From JBFWRK01 sp050248955 (GTDB lineage Bacteria > Actinomycetota > Acidimicrobiia > Acidimicrobiales > Ilumatobacteraceae), in NCBI GenBank assembly GCA_050248955.1, contig JBFWRK010000001.1, forward strand, positions 1-64,000: 64,000 nucleotides of DNA, given 5' to 3'. Position numbers and translations under genes: made by a program. Position 1 is the first letter of the stretch, and every line of letters starts with the position of its first letter. The notes below the pieces were generated by a model. It saw only the letters and a program-made list of their open reading frames with translations, did no database searches and was not told where the DNA came from. Of the stretch, positions 63,137 through 64,000 are shown one piece after another.

Positions 63137-64000
63137 ATGATCGATCACGACGTCCTGGAACGGGTGTTGACGACCGCCATGAGATCCGGGGGCGAGTTCG
63201 CGGAGATCTACGCGGAGGACAAGCGCCTCACGTCCGCCGGACTCGACGACGGCAAGGTCGAACAGGTCAACTCGGGTCGTGACCGTGGCGCCGGCATCCG
63301 CGTCGTTCGCGGTGAGACCACCGGTTTTGCACACACCGCCGACATGTCCGAGCGCGGCTTGCGCGAAGCCGCGGAGGCGGCGGCTGCTGCGGCGAGTCAA
63401 GGCGGCGGCGGCGTCCGCACCGTCGCGTTGACTCGCCGCACCACCGCGCCCGTGAACGACGTCGTCGTCTTTCCCGACACCATCTCGAAGTCGGACAAGG
63501 TCGCGCTCCTGCTGCGGGCGAACGACGCGGCGCGCTCGGCAGGTTCGTCGATCGTCCAGGTCTCGGCGGGGTACGGCGACAGCCACAAGCGGATCCTCGT
63601 CGCCAACTCCGACGGCCTGCTCGTCGAGGACGAGCAGGTCCGTACGAACTTCCGCGTGAGCGTCGTCGCCTCCGGCGACGCCGGGATGCAGACCGGGTAC
63701 GACTCGATCGGCCACACCATCGGTTTCGAGGTCTTCGACCGGTACGACGTCGACGAGCTCGCCCGCCGAGCCGCCCAGCAGGCGCTCACGAAGCTTCGCG
63801 CGCGCCCCGCACCGAGCGGGTCGCTTCCCGTGGTGATCAAGGCCGGCAGCGGCGGCGTCCTGTTCCACGAGGCGTGCGGCCACGGCCTCGAGGCCGACCT
63901 CGTGGCGAAGAACGCGTCCGTCTACCGGGGCCGGGTCGGCGACCAGGTGGCGAACCCGCTCGTCACCCTCGTCGATGACGGCACGATGACCGCGGAGTGG
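63137..64000 (+). CDS. tldD: TldD-family metalloprotease, N-terminal part (cut by window edge)
   Basis: The first 288 residues of TldD; the gene runs off the window. GGEFAEIYAEDKR, GIRVVRGETTGFAHT, ILVANSDGLLVEDEQVRTNF and the zinc site HEACGHGLEADL (HExxxH) are characteristic. TldD works with TldE to process small peptides and modified peptides; a TldE partner would be expected downstream, outside the window. ATG 63137 has GAGGAG upstream. Confidence 0.93.
   Translation, partial: MIDHDVLERVLTTAMRSGGEFAEIYAEDKRLTSAGLDDGKVEQVNSGRDRGAGIRVVRGETTGFAHTADMSERGLREAAEAAAAAASQGGGGVRTVALTRRTTAPVNDVVVFPDTISKSDKVALLLRANDAARSAGSSIVQVSAGYGDSHKRILVANSDGLLVEDEQVRTNFRVSVVASGDAGMQTGYDSIGHTIGFEVFDRYDVDELARRAAQQALTKLRARPAPSGSLPVVIKAGSGGVLFHEACGHGLEADLVAKNASVYRGRVGDQVANPLVTLVDDGTMTAEW

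Overview
The window is high-GC (roughly two-thirds G+C), almost fully coding DNA from a free-living actinobacterium. The evidence is: many GTG and some TTG starts; ATGA, GTGA and TGATG gene overlaps; mycothiol-type DinB/maleylpyruvate-isomerase-like proteins; an MEP-pathway dxs; actinobacterial SerC and PAC2 proteins; and leaderless promoters with a TANNNT -10 box 6-9 nt before the start codon. An Acidimicrobiia-like lineage is my best guess, but this is inference. No tRNA, rRNA, insertion sequence, prophage or CRISPR array was seen.

Layout. (1) 1-4197: acyl-CoA catabolism, with two acyl-CoA dehydrogenases, an SDR, a steroid-type thiolase and a TetR regulator with a candidate operator at 4234-4248. 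(2) 4305-5360: lytic transglycosylase-like lipoprotein. (3) 5468-16278: alpha-glucoside/sucrose locus, with a LacI regulator, GH13 glucosidase, a complete MalEFGK-type ABC importer, amylosucrase and PfkB sugar kinase. LacI-type operators precede the regulator and the transporter, and a perfect 16-bp hairpin separates the binding protein from the permeases. (4) 16225-20030 (minus): FbpABC-type ferric iron importer. (5) 20162-26333: branched-chain amino acid synthesis, with ilvD (leaderless), a DUF3054 protein, an LMW-PTP-like phosphatase, then ilvBNC preceded by a leader peptide ([11 protein letters not shown]) and an intrinsic terminator, which is a textbook attenuator. (6) 26502-33472: amino-acid enzymes (MetY, SerC, two class I/II aminotransferases), a PAC2 protein, and a hypothetical gene overlapping metY tail to tail. 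(7) 33456-37696 (minus): Gnd, Zwf and an HtrA-like protease. (8) 38458-47109 (minus): a CDF transporter and a DMT transporter, then a TPP riboswitch driving ThiN, ThiB, ThiP and a ThiQ whose C-terminus is fused to a GNAT acetyltransferase. A WXG-motif small protein and a 630-residue unknown protein follow directly. (9) 47176-52927: SDR, a His-rich membrane protein preceded by a coupled 18-codon upstream ORF, a GT-C-like membrane protein, a DinB-like protein, a NifU/NfuA-like scaffold and a small CBM48 protein. (10) 53042-57697: an HMG-CoA-synthase-like/DUF35 fusion next to a thiolase-like protein and a kynureninase, then an IMPase/HisN. (11) 57694-64000: Dxs, a PAP2 phosphatase, a ThDP enzyme, a FlK-like thioesterase and the start of TldD.

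The most unusual items are the thiamine operon (riboswitch with embedded ribosome binding site, ThiQ-GNAT fusion, WXG pair attached downstream), the ilv attenuator, the repeated leaderless promoter geometry, and the HMGS-DUF35/thiolase module. All assignments come from reading the sequence; no database search was run.
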